Numbered from the stretch's first letter, positions 1-11,341 are shown. The stretch: 64,000 nt of DNA from Sphingomonas sp. J315 (GCF_024666595.1 NZ_CP088296.1:3834501-3898500); one strand, 5' to 3'. Translations and numbers: made by a program. Notes: generated from the sequence alone by a model not told the origin.

Positions 1-313
1 CGCCTGCTCCCGCCGCCGCTCCGGTTACTGCCGCCCCCGTCACGATGCCGTCCGACCCCGCATCGATCACCCCCCGCATGAGAATGCGGTCAAGTCGCCG
101 ATGGTCGGTACCGCCTATCTCTCCGCCGAACCCGGCGCGAAGCCGTTCATTGCCGTCGGCCAGTCGGTCAAGGCCGGCGAGACACTTTTGATCGTTGAGG
201 CGATGAAGGTGATGAACCCGATCGCGGCCCCGCATGGCGGGACGGTCAAGGCGGTGTTGGTGGATAATGGCCAGCCGGTCGAGTTCGACCAGCCACTCGT
301 CGTCGTCGAGTAA
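1..313 (+). CDS. accB: AccB, biotin carboxyl carrier protein of acetyl-CoA carboxylase (5' truncated, frameshifted)
   Basis: AccB carries the biotin that AccC carboxylates, the first step of fatty acid synthesis. From about position 77 the frame encodes a complete biotinyl domain, starting at SPMVGT and containing the EAMKVMN motif whose Lys is biotinylated; it ends at the TAA at 311-313. Upstream, the Pro/Ala-rich linker typical of AccB reads in a different frame ([19 protein letters not shown]). The two frames meet at a run of six C at 70-75; a seventh C would join them. The gene also runs off the left edge, so its start is not visible. accC follows after four bases. Biotinyl domain certain; the frame break is probably a sequence error. 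Confidence 0.9.
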   Translation, partial: ACSRRRSGYCRPRHDAVRPRIDHPPHENAVKSPMVGTAYLSAEPGAKPFIAVGQSVKAGETLLIVEAMKVMNPIAAPHGGTVKAVLVDNGQPVEFDQPLVVVE

Positions 314-317
314 GCCC

Positions 318-1675
<1,358 letters not shown>

Positions 1676-1679
<4 letters not shown>

Positions 1680-2011
1680 ACGCCACGATCCTGCACAACC
1701 CGCGTTGCTCCAAGTCGCGTGAGGCGCTGGCGGTCCTTCAGGACGCCGGCGCCATCGCGACCGTGATCGAATATCTCAAGACCCCAACGTCGCGCGACGA
1801 GCTGGCGCGGCTCTATGCGAAGGGCGGGATGTCGCCGCGCGACGGGCTGCGCAAGGCGGAGGCGGGCGCGAAGCTGCTCAAGGATGCGTCGGACGATGCG
1901 ATCCTCGACGCGATGGCCACCGACCCGATCCTGATCGAACGCCCGCTGGTCGAAACCGACAAGGGCGTTCGGCTGGGGCGCCCGCCCGAAGCGATTCGCG
2001 AAATTCTCTAG
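1676..2011 (+). CDS. ArsC/Spx-type reductase, YfgD-like
   Basis: A 111-residue thioredoxin-fold protein of the arsenate reductase (ArsC) family. The N-terminus [12 protein letters not shown] holds the single active-site Cys of the glutaredoxin-linked ArsC group, and the C-terminal LIERPLVE motif is also typical. The GTG start at 1676 overlaps the accC stop (GTGA), implying translational coupling; the longer frame from 1640 lies inside accC. With no arsenic genes around it, it more closely resembles the housekeeping YfgD branch than an arsenic resistance determinant. Its end overlaps the convergent PAS gene by four bases. Confidence 0.85.
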
Positions 2012-2385
2012 GCCGCGACCGCCGCTCCGATGATCTCGTCGGTCACGTCGATCTTGGTGCCATAAAGGTAGCGTGCCACCCCGTCCTCGACCACGACATC
2101 GGCGGTCACCCGCATCCAGCGCAACTGGCCATCTGGGCGACGGATCTTCGCCTCGAACGTGAAGCTGCCGCACTCGGCAATCGCCCCTTCGCGCAGCCGC
2201 CGCAGCTCCTCACGCGATTCGGCGGAGTACATCGCGACAATGTCCTCGCGCCGCACGGGCGCGCCGCGTTCGAGGCCGAACAGGTCATAGACCCCGTCGC
2301 TCCATGTCAGCGAATCGTCGCTCAGGTCGCATTGCCAGCTGGCGTGGATCGGCATCAGTCGTTGCGCGGGCGCGTCCATGCACAT
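2008..2385 (-). CDS. Single PAS-domain protein
   Basis: A 125-residue protein consisting almost entirely of one PAS fold of the PAS_3 type. The WSDGVYDLFGLERG opening, the central F.FEAKIRRPDGQLRWM segment and the C-terminal LYGTKIDVTDE are diagnostic. There is no kinase, HTH or cyclase domain, so it may act as a stand-alone sensor or partner module; the ligand is unknown. Convergent with the ArsC-like gene (four-base overlap) and divergent from the phospholipase D gene with about 70 bases between starts. A second Met two codons in is an alternative start. Confidence 0.75.
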   Translation of the reverse strand: MCMDAPAQRLMPIHASWQCDLSDDSLTWSDGVYDLFGLERGAPVRREDIVAMYSAESREELRRLREGAIAECGSFTFEAKIRRPDGQLRWMRVTADVVVEDGVARYLYGTKIDVTDEIIGAAVAA

Positions 2386-2456
2386 TGGTTAGCAACCGGG
2401 TTGCTAAAGTCCAGTGAACACGTGACCTTTCCCTTGCACACCGGTATTCCCGCAAC

Positions 2457-3917
2457 ATGTCCGCCGGCCCCGACGACTCGCTGCTCCTTGAGCCCGGCCG
2501 CAATTGCTGGCGCGCGGCACAGGCGACGCGCCTGTCGGTCATCGTCGATGCGGAGGATTATTTCCGCGTGGCGCGCACCGCGATGCTGCAGGCGAAGAAG
2601 CAGCTCCTGCTGATCGGATGGGACTTCGACGCGCGCATCCTGCTGACCCATGACGATCCCCCCGAGCATCCCGAGGCCCCGCGCGAGGTGGGAGCGTTCA
2701 TCAGCTGGATCACCCGCCGCAACCCGGATCTGGAGGTGCATATCCTGCGCTGGGATGTCGGCGCGCTCACCTCGTTGTTCCGCGGCAAGACGCTCCAGAC
2801 CCTCGTCGCGTGGAAGCTGGCCAAGCGCATCCATCTGAAGCTCGATTCGACCCACCCGCCCGGCGCCTCGCATCATCAGAAGATCGTGGTGATCGACGAC
2901 TGCCTCGCCTTTTGCGGCGGGATCGACATGACGCTGGGCCGCTGGGACACGCGGGGTCATGCCGATGGCGATCCGGGACGGACGGACCCCGGCGGCGACC
3001 GCTACATGCCGTGGCACGACGCGACGACCGCGATTCAGGGGCCTGCCGCCACGATGCTGGGGGATCTGTGTCGGGAACGCTGGCACCGTGCGGGCGGGCA
3101 TCGCCTGAAGCGCCCCGATGTCGAGCAGGAATGCTGGCCCGACCGGCTCACGCCCGATTTCACCGATATCCGTGCCGCCATCGCGCGGACCCAGCCCGAG
3201 CTGAACGGCGAAGCACCGGTACAGGAGATCGAAAAGCTCTACCTCGACCTCATCGGCAGCGCGCGCCGCTTCGTCTATGCCGAGAGCCAGTATTTCGCCT
3301 CCCGTGCGATTGCCGAGGCGATCGCCAAGCGGCTGGCCGAACCGGACGGACCGGAATTCGTCATCGTTAACCCGCGCCGCGCCGATGGCTGGCTCGAACA
3401 GACCGCGATGGACACCGCCCGCGCCCGCCTGTTCCAGGCATTGAAGCAGCGGGACCCGCATGACCGGCTGCGCCTCTACCACCCCTACACGCGTGCCGGG
3501 GACCCGATCTATGTCCATGCCAAGGTGCTGGTGGTCGACGACCGCTTCCTGCGGGTGGGATCGTCCAACTTCAACAACCGCTCGCTCGGCCTCGACACCG
3601 AATGCGACGTGGCGCTGGCGTCACGCACTCCGGAGGAGGCAGGTCGCATCGCGGCGATCCGCGACGGCCTGCTGGCCGAACATCTCGGCACCGATTCGCT
3701 CAGCGTGGCGAAGGCGATCGAGGACGGTGGGTCATTGATCGCAGCGGTCGAGGCGTTGCGCGGCACCGGGCGCTCGATGCGCCCCTACCAGGTCCCCGAT
3801 CTTGCCACCGTCGAGGAATGGCTGGCGGAGAACCAGATCCTCGATTCGGGTGATGAGTCACCGTTCGAGGCGATGACGAAGGGCGGCTTGCTCCGGAGGC
3901 TAGGCCGCCGACGATGA
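2457..3917 (+). CDS. Phospholipase D-like protein
   Basis: A 486-residue phospholipase D superfamily enzyme, hydrolysing phosphodiester bonds of phospholipids or transferring phosphatidyl groups. Both HxKx4D motifs are present: HHQKIVVIDD in the first half, followed by a Gly-Gly-Ile-Asp segment, and HAKVLVVDD followed by GSSNFNNRS in the second half, so the two-lobed active site looks intact. No signal peptide or membrane segment is evident, unlike cardiolipin synthases with N-terminal helices; it fits the secreted/cytosolic PLD group common in alphaproteobacteria. Its 3' end overlaps the convergent membrane-protein gene by 18 bases. Substrate cannot be told from sequence. Confidence 0.88.
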   Translation: MSAGPDDSLLLEPGRNCWRAAQATRLSVIVDAEDYFRVARTAMLQAKKQLLLIGWDFDARILLTHDDPPEHPEAPREVGAFISWITRRNPDLEVHILRWDVGALTSLFRGKTLQTLVAWKLAKRIHLKLDSTHPPGASHHQKIVVIDDCLAFCGGIDMTLGRWDTRGHADGDPGRTDPGGDRYMPWHDATTAIQGPAATMLGDLCRERWHRAGGHRLKRPDVEQECWPDRLTPDFTDIRAAIARTQPELNGEAPVQEIEKLYLDLIGSARRFVYAESQYFASRAIAEAIAKRLAEPDGPEFVIVNPRRADGWLEQTAMDTARARLFQALKQRDPHDRLRLYHPYTRAGDPIYVHAKVLVVDDRFLRVGSSNFNNRSLGLDTECDVALASRTPEEAGRIAAIRDGLLAEHLGTDSLSVAKAIEDGGSLIAAVEALRGTGRSMRPYQVPDLATVEEWLAENQILDSGDESPFEAMTKGGLLRRLGRRR

Positions 3918-4436
3918 CCGCGCGCGTATCCAGCGCCACAGCACGCTGAGCAGGATCGCAACGTTGATCGCGATGAACAGGCTCGACACCCAAATCCAGA
4001 CGCCTTCCGCGTCGAAAAGCATGTCGATGCCAATCCCGACGCCGACGATCGCTACTGGCCATGTCGGCTGGCTCGAACTGAACGCGCGCGCCGCTTCGAG
4101 CGGCACGCGGGGTTCCGCCAGCTCATTCGCCCGGCGCAGCGCGTACATCAGGGTGACCAACATCATCACCCCGAACAGAAGTGCGACCATGAACGCCGCC
4201 ACGCCAGAGCCCTGCAGGTACAGGATAGCCGGAAAAGCCACCCCCAGCGCAAGCCACCCGCCCCAGAGGAAGGGGTTCATCCACACTCGACGCCAATCGA
4301 CGAGCAACTGCGCGACCTCTGCATGCGACAGGTGAACCTCATAACCCCATTGGGTGAACAGAAATCCGCCATCCACCGGTCTAAACCGTTTCAGATACCA
4401 ATGTTCCAGCCGGCTCACCCGCACCCCCTGCGCCAT
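3900..4436 (-). CDS. Four-helix integral membrane protein of unknown function
   Basis: A 178-residue protein with a soluble N-terminal part of about 50 residues (rich in Trp and Arg, RLEHWYLKRFRP) followed by what look like two pairs of membrane helices: residues ~55-100 (LALGVAFPAILYLQG, FMVALLFGVMMLVTLMYAL) and ~125-168 (VAIVGVGIGIDMLF, SLFIAINVAILLSVLW). I do not recognise the family. It lies 15 bases downstream of the TonB-like gene on the same strand and so is probably in its transcript. Confidence 0.65.
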   Translation of the reverse strand: MAQGVRVSRLEHWYLKRFRPVDGGFLFTQWGYEVHLSHAEVAQLLVDWRRVWMNPFLWGGWLALGVAFPAILYLQGSGVAAFMVALLFGVMMLVTLMYALRRANELAEPRVPLEAARAFSSSQPTWPVAIVGVGIGIDMLFDAEGVWIWVSSLFIAINVAILLSVLWRWIRARSSSAA

Positions 4437-4451
4437 GTCGTGCGCAAGCTA

Positions 4452-5198
4452 TCAAGGGTTTACGCGCTCGAACACCCATTCATGGCTTTCGCGGATCAGC
4501 GCCGGAACCGGCTTCCCCGCCCCGCTGCGCGATGGGCGAAAGCGGAAGCGTTCGCGGATCAGGCGACAGGTGAGCGCGTCGAGACGCGGCACGCCGCTCG
4601 ACCCCACCACATCGCAGTCGCTGACCCGGCCATTGGTTTCGACCAGATACAGCACGGTCACCCGCCCGCCGATCCCCGCATCGGCAAGGTCCTCGGGATA
4701 ATCCGAATCGCGAATGTCGCCGCGAATCCAGCGCGGCGGGGTCGCATCGGGGTCGCCGGCGCCGCGCCCGTCACCGCTGCCGCCTGCGCCGAAGCCATCT
4801 CCCTGACCGCCCGCACCGCTCCCCGGGCCCGGAACGTCCGCAGCCCCGCTGGTCGCTTGACTGCTATCCGCTGCTTTCTCGGCCACAGGCAAAAGCGGCG
4901 GCGGCAGCGGCAATGGCACCATCGGCTCCGGCACCACCACCGGCGTCGCTCGTGAGGTGAGATTGGGCGGAGCCGCCTCCCCCTCGGGCCGGGTGTCGCG
5001 CTGTGGCGCGCGGATCGCTTCGGGCGGCGGCGGCGCATCGGGGGCGACGCGGAACAGCGCCATGCCGTCTTCCTCAACCACGACCTGCGCCCGCACCGCC
5101 AGCCCGGCAACCAGCAACGCACCGAGGCCCAGCGTCAGCGCCGCCGCTGCCGCCGCACCGCCCGCGCGCTCGCGCCGATGGGACAGGATCGCAACCAT
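4452..5198 (-). CDS. TonB-family protein (energy transducer TonB-like)
   Basis: 248 residues with TonB architecture: a short basic N-terminus and one membrane helix (residues ~14-36, Ala/Leu rich), a long proline- and then glycine-rich periplasmic spacer, and a C-terminal TonB domain (YPEDLADAGIGGRVTVLYLV, later RFRFRPSRSGAGKPVP). TonB proteins pass proton-motive force from ExbBD to outer-membrane transporters; no exbB/exbD lies nearby, so it may be an accessory TonB paralogue. A GAGGG ribosome site sits five bases before the ATG. Divergent from the cupin gene. Confidence 0.8.
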   Translation of the reverse strand: MVAILSHRRERAGGAAAAAALTLGLGALLVAGLAVRAQVVVEEDGMALFRVAPDAPPPPEAIRAPQRDTRPEGEAAPPNLTSRATPVVVPEPMVPLPLPPPLLPVAEKAADSSQATSGAADVPGPGSGAGGQGDGFGAGGSGDGRGAGDPDATPPRWIRGDIRDSDYPEDLADAGIGGRVTVLYLVETNGRVSDCDVVGSSGVPRLDALTCRLIRERFRFRPSRSGAGKPVPALIRESHEWVFERVNP

Positions 5199-5277
5199 GC
5201 ACCCTCAACGCACAACCCCGCTGAACCGACGCTTGCTCGTGCTCGACAGTGCGCCGACGTGCGCTAGACTGCGGCGC

Positions 5278-6456
5278 GTGACCTTTGCCGATTTCCTCGC
5301 ACCGCTACCCGAAGGCGATTTTCTCGACCGCCATTGGGACCTCCGTCCGGTTCACATTCCGGCGACCGAGGCACGGCGCATTGCGCCGCCGATCGGGTGG
5401 AGCGATCTCAACGCCCTGCTTGCCCAGCGCGCGCCGTGGACGCCCGACCGCTTCAAGCTGATGCTCAACGGGCGCGCGGTCGATCCTGCGCACTATCTCG
5501 CCGAGGCTCCGGGCAAGGCACCCGCCGGGGATCCGGCGCGGATCGAACATCTGCTGGCGATGGGGGCCAGCCTCGTCCTCGATCATCTTGAGGATCTGCT
5601 CCCCCCAGTACGCGCGCTGGCCGATCTGCTCGCCGATCGCTTCGCCGCGCTGGTGGGTGCCAATTGTTACGTCTCGTTTCAGGGCGTTCAGGCGTTCGCC
5701 TCGCACTACGACACGCATGAGGTGTTCGCGATCCAGTGTGCCGGGGAAAAGCGCTGGCGCATCTATGCCCATCGCGCCGACATGCCGCTCGATCCGCCAC
5801 AGGGCGACGACGCACAGGCGTGGATTGACGCCGCGAAGGGGCCGGTGCTGATGGACGTCACCACCCGCCCGGGCGATCTGCTCTATATTCCGCGCGGTTT
5901 CTTCCACGACGCGATTGCCACCGATACCCAGTCGCTCCACCTGACCTTTGGCGTCGCGCCGTTTTCGGGGCGGCTGTTGCTTGAACTTATCCAGCAGACC
6001 GCGCTCGCCGACCCGGCCTTTCGCGCCTGGCTCCCCGACGCGCGCGGCGAGGACGGCGATGCCCTCAACGCTCATCTGACCGACCTCGGCGCGCGTCTTG
6101 CGAGCCTTGCCAGGTCGCCCGCGCTGCGCGACTCGATCCGGCTGCGACAGCGCAAACTGGCGACCCCGGCGCATCCCGTCGCGCTCCCCGCCCGCCCGGC
6201 ACTCGATTTCTACGCGCGCACCGGTCTTCCCGCACAGGTCAGCAGGGATGAATCGGGAAGCTGGCTCGCCACGAACGGTACGCGCGCGCCGCTCGGTCTG
6301 CTGGCCGACGCGGCCGAATGGATGCTCGCCCGGCCCGCCTTTTCCGCGCAGGAAGTGCGCGCCCAGTTCCCGCATCATCCTGTGGCCGAACTGGATGCAC
6401 TGGTCGCCCGGATCGTGCGCGATCGACTCGCCGAACCCTATCGCCCGCGTGTCTGA
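5278..6456 (+). CDS. Cupin-4 / JmjC-type oxygenase, likely 50S L16 arginine hydroxylase-like
   Basis: A 392-residue protein of the RoxA/YcfD family of Fe(II)/2-oxoglutarate oxygenases that hydroxylate a ribosomal protein. The JmjC core shows the iron triad as SHYDTHEVFAIQ (His-x-Asp) and a distal His in FFHDAI following GDLLYIPRG. The C-terminal part (~130 residues) fits the winged-helix dimer region. I chose the GTG at 5278 (MTFADFLAPL), because FL-PL-E-FL-HW-RPV is the usual family start; the frame is open upstream, with an ATG at 5197 as alternative. It is followed by purL after about 57 bases. Confidence 0.82.
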   Translation: MTFADFLAPLPEGDFLDRHWDLRPVHIPATEARRIAPPIGWSDLNALLAQRAPWTPDRFKLMLNGRAVDPAHYLAEAPGKAPAGDPARIEHLLAMGASLVLDHLEDLLPPVRALADLLADRFAALVGANCYVSFQGVQAFASHYDTHEVFAIQCAGEKRWRIYAHRADMPLDPPQGDDAQAWIDAAKGPVLMDVTTRPGDLLYIPRGFFHDAIATDTQSLHLTFGVAPFSGRLLLELIQQTALADPAFRAWLPDARGEDGDALNAHLTDLGARLASLARSPALRDSIRLRQRKLATPAHPVALPARPALDFYARTGLPAQVSRDESGSWLATNGTRAPLGLLADAAEWMLARPAFSAQEVRAQFPHHPVAELDALVARIVRDRLAEPYRPRV

Positions 6457-6513
6457 TCGCGATCTGCGTTCACCGGGGTGACGCGGCGCTTCTCTCCCGC
6501 TATGCGCGCGACC

Positions 6514-8733
6514 ATGACTCAGATCACGCCCGAAATCGTCGCCGAGCACGGCCTGTCGCCCGAGGAATATGAACGCGTCCTGCACGCCATGGGGCGGGAG
6601 CCGAACCTGACCGAACTCGGCATCTTTTCGGTGATGTGGTCGGAGCATTGCAGTTACAAGTCGAGCCGCATCCATTTGAAGAAGCTGCCGACGACTGCCC
6701 CCTGGGTGATCTGTGGCCCCGGCGAGAATGCCGGCGTGATTGATATCGGCGACGGGCAGGCGGCGATCTTCAAGATGGAGAGCCACAACCACCCGAGCTA
6801 CATCGAACCCTATCAGGGCGCGGCGACCGGCGTGGGCGGAATTTTACGCGACGTGTTCACCATGGGCGCGCGCCCGATCGCCAACATGAACGCGCTGCGC
6901 TTCGGTCGCCCCGATCATCCAAAGATGAAGCACCTGATCGCGGGCGTGGTCCACGGCATCGGCGGCTATGGCAATTGCGTCGGCGTGCCCACCGTCGGCG
7001 GCGAGGTCAATTTCCACAAGGCCTATGACGGCAATATCCTGGTCAACGCAATGACCGTCGGCGTCGCGCAGACCGACAAGATCTTTTATTCGGCCGCTTC
7101 CGGCGTCGGCAATCCGATTGTCTATGTCGGTTCGAAAACCGGGCGTGACGGCATTCATGGCGCGACCATGGCGAGCGCCGATTTCGGCGAAGATGCCGAC
7201 GCCAAGCGCCCGACCGTTCAGGTCGGCGACCCCTTCACCGAGAAGCTGCTGATCGAAGCCTGCCTCGAACTCATGGCGTCCGACGCAATCGTCGCGATCC
7301 AGGACATGGGCGCGGCGGGCCTCACCTCGTCCAGTGTCGAAATGGCGTCGAAGGGCGGCGTCGGCATTGAACTCATCATGGACGACGTGCCCCAGCGCGA
7401 AACGGGCATGACCCCCTATGAAATGATGCTGTCGGAGAGCCAGGAGCGGATGCTCATGGTGCTCAAGCCCGGCCGTGAGGCGTTCGCCGAAGCCATCTTC
7501 CACAAATGGGAGCTGGACTTCGCCGTCATCGGTCACGTTACTGATACGGGCCGCATGGTGCTGAAGTGGAAGGGCGACACCGTCGCCGACATCCCGCTCG
7601 CCCCACTTGCCGACGACGCGCCGCTCTACGATCGTCCGCATGTCCCCACGCCCAAGCCCGCCGACCTCGCCGACGAGCCGGAAAGCACCGACATCGCTGC
7701 CGATCTCGTCAAGCTGATGGGCTCGCCCGACATCGCATCGCGCCGCTGGATCTGGGAACAATATGACCACATGGTCGGCGCCGACACCGTCCAGCGCCCC
7801 GGCGGCGATGCTGCGGTCGTCCGCGTTCACGGCACCGACAAGGCGCTGGCGATCACCACCGACTGCACTCCGCGCTACTGCTTCGCCGACCCGGTCGAGG
7901 GCGGGAAGCAAGCGGTCGCCGAGGCATGGCGCAACCTGACCAGCGTCGGCGCGACCCCGCTGGCGATCACCAACTGCCTCAACTTCGCCAACCCGCAGCG
8001 GCCCGAGATCATGGGCCAGATCGTCGGCTGCCTCGAGGGCATGGGCGATGCCTGCCGCGCGCTCGACTTCCCGATCGTGTCGGGCAATGTCAGCCTCTAT
8101 AACGAGTCGAAGGCGACCGGTGGCGGATCGGCGATCCTCCCCACCCCCGCGATCGGCGGCGTCGGCATCCTCGCCGACTGGGCGAAGTCGATGACGATCG
8201 GGTTCAAGGCGACCGGCGATGCGATCATCGCGGTGGGCGAGCGGATGGGCCATCTCGGCCAGTCGATCTGGCTGCGCGAAATCCATGGCCGCGAGGAAGG
8301 CCCGCCCCCGCCGGTGGACCTGAAGGCCGAAAAGCGCACCGGCGACTTCGTCCGCGACATGATCGGGCGCGGTCTGGTCAATGCCGTGCATGACGTGTCC
8401 GACGGCGGCGTCGCGGTGACGCTCGCCGAAATGGCGCTCGCCAGCGGCATCGGCGCGACGATCGACCAGGCCCAGCCCTTCGGCATCGCAGGCAGCTTCT
8501 TCGGCGAGGATCAGGGCCTCTACATCGTCACCGTGCCCGACGAGGCGCTGACCGAATTCCTCACCGCCGCCGCCGAAGCCGATGTCCCCGCCGACCCGAT
8601 GGGCCGCACGATCAAGGACCGGCTGATCTTCGAACTCGACGAAGGCGACTGGTGCGTAACGATCGATACGCTGCGCGACGCGCATGAAGGCTTCTTCCCC
8701 GCGCTGATGGGGCCGGACGCGGCACTGGCGTGA
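6514..8733 (+). CDS. purL: Phosphoribosylformylglycinamidine synthase II
   Basis: The small-type PurL (739 residues), which makes FGAM from FGAR with ATP, working with PurS and the glutaminase PurQ in purine synthesis. Family hallmarks: [11 protein letters not shown] near the N-terminus, [22 protein letters not shown] and MGARPIA, then the second AIRS-like repeat beginning at TDCTPRYC. I prefer the ATG at 6514 (MTQITPEIV); another in-frame ATG lies at 6502. purS and purQ are not in this window. Confidence 0.97.
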   Translation: MTQITPEIVAEHGLSPEEYERVLHAMGREPNLTELGIFSVMWSEHCSYKSSRIHLKKLPTTAPWVICGPGENAGVIDIGDGQAAIFKMESHNHPSYIEPYQGAATGVGGILRDVFTMGARPIANMNALRFGRPDHPKMKHLIAGVVHGIGGYGNCVGVPTVGGEVNFHKAYDGNILVNAMTVGVAQTDKIFYSAASGVGNPIVYVGSKTGRDGIHGATMASADFGEDADAKRPTVQVGDPFTEKLLIEACLELMASDAIVAIQDMGAAGLTSSSVEMASKGGVGIELIMDDVPQRETGMTPYEMMLSESQERMLMVLKPGREAFAEAIFHKWELDFAVIGHVTDTGRMVLKWKGDTVADIPLAPLADDAPLYDRPHVPTPKPADLADEPESTDIAADLVKLMGSPDIASRRWIWEQYDHMVGADTVQRPGGDAAVVRVHGTDKALAITTDCTPRYCFADPVEGGKQAVAEAWRNLTSVGATPLAITNCLNFANPQRPEIMGQIVGCLEGMGDACRALDFPIVSGNVSLYNESKATGGGSAILPTPAIGGVGILADWAKSMTIGFKATGDAIIAVGERMGHLGQSIWLREIHGREEGPPPPVDLKAEKRTGDFVRDMIGRGLVNAVHDVSDGGVAVTLAEMALASGIGATIDQAQPFGIAGSFFGEDQGLYIVTVPDEALTEFLTAAAEADVPADPMGRTIKDRLIFELDEGDWCVTIDTLRDAHEGFFPALMGPDAALA

Positions 8734-8858
8734 CAGCCATCGCATTCCCACGATGGTCGTAATCTGCCACCTTCGGTTCGACTCGCCGCAATGCACCCAA
8801 TCCGCGCCTCGTGCGTAGGCAGGGACAGGTTGCAACGATTAGACCCGCAGGAGGGGCC

Positions 8859-9275
8859 ATGACCGCCGGCTATTCGACCACCCCGCTCGCCGACAAGTTG
8901 GGCTTCAAGCCCGGGATGCGGCTGTTCATCGCTGACATGCCCGCCAGCGTGCGGGCAGAAGCGCGGGTCGATGACCTCGGCCTCGAAGTCCTCGCGGCGC
9001 CCTGCACCGGGATCGACGCGGCGCATGTGTTCGTCACGGACCGCGCGACGCTCGATCGCGAGCTCAGGGCGCTGCGCCAGTTGATCGCGCCGAGCGGCTT
9101 CATCTGGGTATCCTGGCCCAAAAAGGCGGCGAACCTCGATACCGACATCGTCGAAGACACGATCCGCGAGATCGCCCTGCCCCTTGGACTTGTCGATGTG
9201 AAGGTCTGCGCGGTGGACGAGACCTGGTCCGGCCTCAAGCTGATGATCCGCAAGGAGTTGCGCGGCGCGTGTTGA
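8859..9275 (+). CDS. DUF3052 family protein
   Basis: 138-residue protein of the DUF3052 family, function unknown. The N-terminal GYSTTPLADKLGFKPGMRL is the family signature, and the C-terminal VDETWSGLKLMIRK is also conserved. A strong ribosome site (AGGAGGGG) sits just ahead of the ATG at 8859, which is why I reject the longer frame beginning at 8811. No membrane segment. The roughly 125 bases upstream, after purL, hold nothing I recognise. Confidence 0.85.
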   Translation: MTAGYSTTPLADKLGFKPGMRLFIADMPASVRAEARVDDLGLEVLAAPCTGIDAAHVFVTDRATLDRELRALRQLIAPSGFIWVSWPKKAANLDTDIVEDTIREIALPLGLVDVKVCAVDETWSGLKLMIRKELRGAC

Positions 9276-9333
9276 GGCTGGCGCGCCGCAACAAGGCGGT
9301 GTATTCCTCGGCTAACACGGGGGGAGACGATCG

Positions 9334-10578
9334 ATGGCCACGACTATGGCGGGTGACCGTCATCTGACGCTCGACGCCGTTCGCGGGGTCGCGGTGCTCG
9401 GCATCCTTCTGCTCAACATCATCGCCTTTTCGATGCCGATGCCGGCCTATTTCAATCCGGCGGCCTATGGTGGCGCGGAAGGCGCAGACCTCGCCGTCTG
9501 GTTCGGCAATTTCGTGCTCTTCGACGGCAAGATGCGCGGGCTGTTCTCCTTCCTGTTCGGTGCCTCCTCCCTGCTGGTGATCGAACGCGCGACTGCGAAG
9601 GGCGAGAACGCCGCGAAGGTCCACTATTCGCGCATGACCTGGCTGCTCGTCTTCGGCCTGCTCCACCTCTGGCTGGTCTGGTGGGGCGACATTCTCAACA
9701 ATTACGCGCTAATGGGCATGGTCGCCTTCCTGTTCCGCAACTCGCGGATCAAGACCCTGCTGATCGTCGGCTGTATCCTGCTGGTAGTCCAGTTCATCGT
9801 CTCTGCCTTCATTCCGATGATCGCGGCGATCGCCCAGGCGACGCCCGACAATCCGGAAATGCGCGAAGCCCTTGTCGGCATTGAACGCGGCTTTGGCCGA
9901 CCATCGTCGGACTGGCTGACGGGCCAGGTCGCGATCCACCGGGGCGATTGGTGGGGCATCACGGTCGAGCGGTTCAAGGAAGTCGCCTGGGGACCGTTGC
10001 TGGGTGTCATCCAATATGGCTGGGAAACGCTCGCTTACATGCTGTTCGGTATGGCCGCGTTCCGCAACGGGATGCTGACCGGACAGTGGGAACGTCGCCG
10101 ATATGTTCGCTGGGTCGCGATCGGCTTCGGCATTGGCGTCCCGTTCTACAGCGCGCTCGCCGTCTGGATGATACGCTCGGACTATGGCGTGGTTCAGGTG
10201 ACAGCCTCGACGATGGTTCTGACCATCCCCGTCCGTCCGCTGATGATCATGGGCTGGGCGAGCCTGATCGTCCTGCTGATGCGCCCTGGGGGAGCGCTGA
10301 CTGATCGGCTGGCGGCAGCGGGGAGGATGGCGTTCACCAACTATCTGGTGACCAGCCTGATTTGCACCACGATCTTCTACGGCTACGGCCTTGGCTGGTA
10401 TGGCGAATTGTCGCGGGCAGAGGTCTATCTGGTGGTGTTCGCGGTTTGGGCGCTGATCCTGCTCTGGTCGAAGCCCTGGCTTGAGCATTTTGCCTACGGC
10501 CCGCTCGAATGGCTGTGGCGCAGCCTGTCGCGCGGGCGCCCTCAGGCGATGGCGGGTGGGGTACTGATCAAGGGTTGA
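9334..10578 (+). CDS. DUF418 / YeiB-type integral membrane protein
   Basis: A 414-residue polytopic membrane protein. It opens with the DUF418 signature LDAVRGVAVLGILLLNI, followed by around ten hydrophobic segments, and ends with the characteristic GRMAFTNYLVTSLICTTIFYGYG and a Trp-rich tail (PLEWLWRSL). The family is related to acyltransferase-3 type membrane proteins, but its function is not established. The ATG follows GGGGGAG by eight bases. It overlaps the convergent secreted-protein gene by 11 bases. Confidence 0.85.
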   Translation: MATTMAGDRHLTLDAVRGVAVLGILLLNIIAFSMPMPAYFNPAAYGGAEGADLAVWFGNFVLFDGKMRGLFSFLFGASSLLVIERATAKGENAAKVHYSRMTWLLVFGLLHLWLVWWGDILNNYALMGMVAFLFRNSRIKTLLIVGCILLVVQFIVSAFIPMIAAIAQATPDNPEMREALVGIERGFGRPSSDWLTGQVAIHRGDWWGITVERFKEVAWGPLLGVIQYGWETLAYMLFGMAAFRNGMLTGQWERRRYVRWVAIGFGIGVPFYSALAVWMIRSDYGVVQVTASTMVLTIPVRPLMIMGWASLIVLLMRPGGALTDRLAAAGRMAFTNYLVTSLICTTIFYGYGLGWYGELSRAEVYLVVFAVWALILLWSKPWLEHFAYGPLEWLWRSLSRGRPQAMAGGVLIKG

Positions 10579-11275
10579 GGATCGCGGTCGCGTCTGCAAG
10601 CGGACGGATGCGAACTGGTTTGCTCTGCTCGTCCAGCTTGGGAAGCGGCCGGCCATCGGGAAGGAAGCTACGCTCGATCAAGGTCCCATCGGGCTGCTCA
10701 AAGGCGATCGAGCAGACCTCCATCTGGCGCATCCGTTCGGCCATCAGTCGCACGAACATCACCGCAAAGCGCATTTCCTCGCTCAAGGGTGCGTCGCCAG
10801 GTTTCAGAATGGTCAGCGTTTCCCACCCTCTTCCGCAACGTGCGTTTCCGCGGCGCACGAGCTTTGCGCTGGCGCGCATCCAGACACCGTCGCCCAGTTC
10901 CGATATGGTTTGCCAGTGGACGTCGCCGGACATCGGCTGCCCCGGCAGGTCGAGCACAGGTTCAAGCCCCGGCGGATTCGGGAGCGTCCCCTCTCCATAG
11001 TGATCGACTGAACGATCACCCGCCATGTCGCTGATCGTCGCCGTCCGATTGATACCCTCCGGATGGGCCGCCATCCGTGCGACGAGATCGACGCCCTGGA
11101 CTTCCCAGTTCGGTCCGGCTTGTTCGCCAGGCGCCAACAGTTCGGCCATAGCCCCGTTGACGATGCGAACCACCTCGTCCGGTGGAGTCAGATCGGCGGT
11201 CGGGGTCCGCGGCTTGTCTGCGGCAACTGCCGGGACCTGGGTGAGAATCAGGGCGAACGGGAGGAAAGGGCGCAT
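10568..11275 (-). CDS. Predicted secreted protein of unknown function
   Basis: From the ATG at 11275 this is 235 residues beginning with a clear signal peptide (MRPFLPFALILTQVPAVAA, cleavage expected after AVAA). The mature part has no motif I recognise; it contains two isolated cysteines (in ARCGRGWE and MEVCSIAFEQ) that could form a disulfide. The frame extends upstream to 11335, but the signal peptide fixes the start. Divergent from bfd; the putative Fur box lies between the two starts. Confidence 0.6.
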   Translation of the reverse strand: MRPFLPFALILTQVPAVAADKPRTPTADLTPPDEVVRIVNGAMAELLAPGEQAGPNWEVQGVDLVARMAAHPEGINRTATISDMAGDRSVDHYGEGTLPNPPGLEPVLDLPGQPMSGDVHWQTISELGDGVWMRASAKLVRRGNARCGRGWETLTILKPGDAPLSEEMRFAVMFVRLMAERMRQMEVCSIAFEQPDGTLIERSFLPDGRPLPKLDEQSKPVRIRPLADATAILNP

Positions 11276-11341
11276 ACTGCATAGTTCCACGTTGCAAACC
11301 GGCGGCCAATCAGCATTTTCGCGAATGCCTCGCAATAGGCT

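Noticed and set aside
6844-8835. Long open frame antisense to purL
   Set aside because: Same GC-bias shadow effect; PurL on the plus strand is complete, and the antisense protein shows no family motif.
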